DNA from: an uncultured Ignavibacteria bacterium
GTDB lineage: Bacteria > Bacteroidota > Ignavibacteria > Ignavibacteriales > Ignavibacteriaceae
Direction of reading: 5' to 3'
Length of the DNA: 13,191 nt
Assembly (NCBI GenBank): GCA_937996765.1
Contig: CALKUG010000030.1
Coordinates: forward strand, 1-13,191
A model generated the notes under the pieces. That model had not been told where the DNA came from. It saw only the letters and a list, made by a program, of their open reading frames with translations, and did no database searches. This document shows positions 12,098 through 13,191 of the stretch, in pieces (position 1 is the first letter of the stretch; every line of letters begins with the position of its first letter). The position numbers and the translations under genes are program-made.

Positions 12098-12126
12098 AAA
12101 AAAAGGTGCTTCGAGCACCTTTTTTT
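12098..12126. terminator. Bidirectional rho-independent terminator between rplS and yceI-like gene
   Basis: Seven A, GGTGCT, loop TCG, AGCACC, seven T: a fully symmetrical 13-bp inverted repeat with a T-run on both strands. It lies 30 bases after the rplS stop and 20 bases beyond the yceI stop on the other strand, so it should end both convergent transcripts. Confidence 0.95.
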
Positions 12127-12146
12127 ATCAGTATTCTAATATGTGT

Positions 12147-12731
12147 TTAGTTCTTTTTTAACTGCACATCTATATCAAAACGTACTTCTTTACCTACTAC
12201 TAAACCGCCTGCTTCGGTTGCTTTGCTCCATTGCAATCCGTAATCAAAACGATTAAGTTCACCTTTGAGTTTGAATGCAATTTTTGTGTTTCCCCATGGG
12301 TCTTTTACAGGACCTGACATTACTGCATCAAATGTAATGGATTTTGTTACACCCTTCATGGTAAAGTCACCGGTAACTTTGTATTTATTACCTTGCTGTT
12401 TGGTCATACTTTTTGATACAAAAGTAATGTTGGGATATTTTTCAACATCAAAGAAATCTGCCGAACGGAGATGTTTATCTCTATCTTCATTCTCAGTGTT
12501 TATGGAATTAGCTTTAATGGTAAAGTTTATTTGTGCGTTTGAAAAATCATTGTCTTTGGTTGATGATATTGTTCCTTCGTAGGATCTGAAGTGTCCATCC
12601 ACTTCGCTAATTACCAAGTGGTCAACCGTGAAACCTACTTTTGAGTGTGAGTTATCAAACGACCAGGTAACTTGTGCATAAGTTACGGCAGTCATAAATA
12701 GTGCAATGAGTGCAACTGATAAAGTTTTCAT
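12147..12731 (-). CDS. YceI-family secreted lipocalin-like protein
   Basis: 194 residues on the minus strand. A Sec signal peptide (about 1-19, predicted cleavage at TYA|QV) is followed by the YceI beta-barrel: 'WSFDNSHSKVGFTVDHL' at the start, 'DKHLRSADFFDVEKYPNITF' in the middle, and 'GDFTMKGVTKSITFDA' and 'KLNRFDYGLQW'-like 'GELNRFDYGLQW' towards the end. YceI proteins bind polyisoprenoids or similar lipids in the periplasm; their precise roles vary. The chosen start has AAAGGAAA (minus strand, at 12736-12743) upstream and gives a proper signal peptide, while a GTG 17 codons further upstream would not. The gene converges on rplS and is divergent from the next gene. Confidence 0.92.
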   Translation of the reverse strand: MKTLSVALIALFMTAVTYAQVTWSFDNSHSKVGFTVDHLVISEVDGHFRSYEGTISSTKDNDFSNAQINFTIKANSINTENEDRDKHLRSADFFDVEKYPNITFVSKSMTKQQGNKYKVTGDFTMKGVTKSITFDAVMSGPVKDPWGNTKIAFKLKGELNRFDYGLQWSKATEAGGLVVGKEVRFDIDVQLKKN

Positions 12732-12751
12732 TCTATTTCCTTTGTTTTGTG

Positions 12752-12779
12752 ATAATAAAAGTCTATATGTATGTTGAAA
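12752..12779 (-). promoter_or_regulatory. Possible promoter of the yceI-like gene
   Basis: On the minus strand TTTCAA (12774-12779) and TATTAT (12752-12757) are 16 bases apart, resembling -35 and -10 boxes, about 20 bases before the start codon. An inverted repeat TATGT/ACATA (12766-12770 and 12781-12785) overlaps the -35 box and could be an operator. The match is weak in such AT-rich DNA. Confidence 0.3.
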
Positions 12780-12809
12780 CACATAAATATTAGTATTAGT
12801 TCCATTTCA

Positions 12810-12835
12810 TTGGTTTTATTTTCTAATTATTTTTG
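12810..12835 (+). promoter_or_regulatory. Possible promoter of the gene starting at 12857
   Basis: TATTTTTG (12828-12835) fits the Bacteroidota -7 consensus TAnnTTTG, with a TTG at 12810-12812 upstream. The spacing of 15 bases is shorter than usual. It would place the transcript start shortly before the ATG at 12857. This is a low-confidence guess in AT-rich DNA. Confidence 0.25.
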
Positions 12836-12856
12836 CAAGTGAAAAAATAAGGTTCT

Positions 12857-13191
12857 ATGAAAAAGATATCTCTCCCTAATAACGTTTTTGGCAGGTTAAT
12901 TGCCGAAGTGGTAAAAACAAAAGGTTATACCACAGAATTACTTCCCTCACAATCTTTAATGCAAGCGGTGCTTACAGATTCCGTTGATGCGGGCTTTGTA
13001 CCTTCGCTTGAACTTATCAAACATAACGAGGAAGTTTTTACATCAGGCACTTTGGGAATTACCTTTGAAGAAGGGTGTTCTAATTTATTCCTCTATTTTA
13101 ACAATAGTACCTCGCTCGATGAGATAACCCTTGTAGGAGATGTTTCAGTAAACGAAGCGATATTGGTTAAAACCCTTATAAAAGAAAAATA
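12857..13191 (+). CDS. Substrate-binding-protein-like gene, possibly MqnA-like, truncated by the window end
   Basis: The frame is open from ATG 12857 to the right edge: 111 full codons and the first two bases (TA) of the next one. AAGG at 12849-12852 can serve as ribosome binding site. There is no signal peptide, so the product is cytoplasmic. The N-terminal half shows an alternating alpha/beta pattern with 'LMQAVLTDSVDAGFVPSLEL' (34-53) and 'LFLYFNN...LVGDVSVNEAILVKTL'. This recalls the type II periplasmic-binding fold used by the futalosine-pathway menaquinone enzymes MqnA/MqnD, where 'D-x-G-x-x-P-S' is typical. The resemblance is my own reading of a partial protein, and other binding-protein-like families are possible. 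Confidence 0.4.
   Translation, partial: MKKISLPNNVFGRLIAEVVKTKGYTTELLPSQSLMQAVLTDSVDAGFVPSLELIKHNEEVFTSGTLGITFEEGCSNLFLYFNNSTSLDEITLVGDVSVNEAILVKTLIKEK

Noticed and set aside
12265..12582. Plus-strand open frame opposite the yceI-like gene
   Set aside because: The YceI family match on the minus strand is clear, with a signal peptide and ribosome binding site; the opposite frame has none.
1..13191. CRISPR array, tRNA, rRNA, insertion sequence or phage attachment site
   Set aside because: No regularly spaced direct repeats, no cloverleaf-like sequence, and no transposase or integrase genes were seen on either strand.

Overview
The window comes from a diderm (LPS-type) bacterium with fairly AT-rich DNA. 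It is most likely a member of the Bacteroidota/Chlorobiota/Ignavibacteriota (FCB) assemblage, outside the classical Bacteroidia. This placement is inference from several signs: a lipid A acyltransferase next to a heptosyltransferase-like GT9 enzyme; a bactofilin and M23 peptidase pair just upstream of the ATP synthase genes; an F1Fo operon that ends at the gamma gene with no beta or epsilon; a TrmD knot of the 'GHYKG' type instead of the 'GRYEG' type; and clear Shine-Dalgarno sequences (AAGGAGA before atpE, GGAGG before rpsP), which Bacteroidia and Flavobacteriia mostly lack. No rRNA or close marker is present to settle the phylum.

Layout. Bases 1-12067 form one uninterrupted plus-strand gene train, with gaps mostly of 0-20 bp and many overlaps. 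(1) Envelope block: C-terminal end of an LpxL/HtrB-like acyltransferase (1-133), a GT9 glycosyltransferase (133-1164), a YrdC/Sua5-like protein with a degenerate active site (1142-1786), an M23 metallopeptidase (1792-2610) and a bactofilin (2612-3022). (2) ATP synthase block: AtpZ-like and AtpI-like membrane proteins, then a, c, b, delta, alpha and gamma (3023-8388). (3) Translation and secretion block: ffh, rpsP, khpA, rimM, trmD, rplS (8397-12067), closed by a strong symmetrical terminator (12098-12126). A convergent yceI-like gene (12147-12731, minus) shares that terminator and is divergent from a last, truncated gene encoding a substrate-binding-protein-like product, perhaps MqnA-like (12857 to the end).

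How the genes work together. The envelope block builds and remodels the outer membrane and wall. The ATP synthase block makes a proton-coupled F1Fo enzyme whose beta and epsilon subunits must be encoded elsewhere. The third block makes the signal recognition particle GTPase, two ribosomal proteins, the 30S maturation factor RimM and the tRNA m1G37 methyltransferase.

Most notable signal. The sequence holds more long perfect inverted repeats than random sequence of this size should. Three palindromes of 18-20 bp lie inside the coding sequences of the atpI-like gene, atpB and rimM. rimM in particular is almost tiled with hairpins between 10611 and 10856 (a 20-bp palindrome, a 13-bp stem, a 17-bp stem with a 3-nt bulge, an 11-bp stem and a 7-bp bulged stem), and further structure lies in rpsP-khpA and early trmD. 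The Shine-Dalgarno of rpsP is itself inside a 7-bp hairpin. This could be an RNA layer that sets the expression of low-abundance rimM/trmD between the high-abundance ribosomal protein genes, or a mutational footprint of palindrome formation. No mobile element, CRISPR array, tRNA or rRNA gene was seen.
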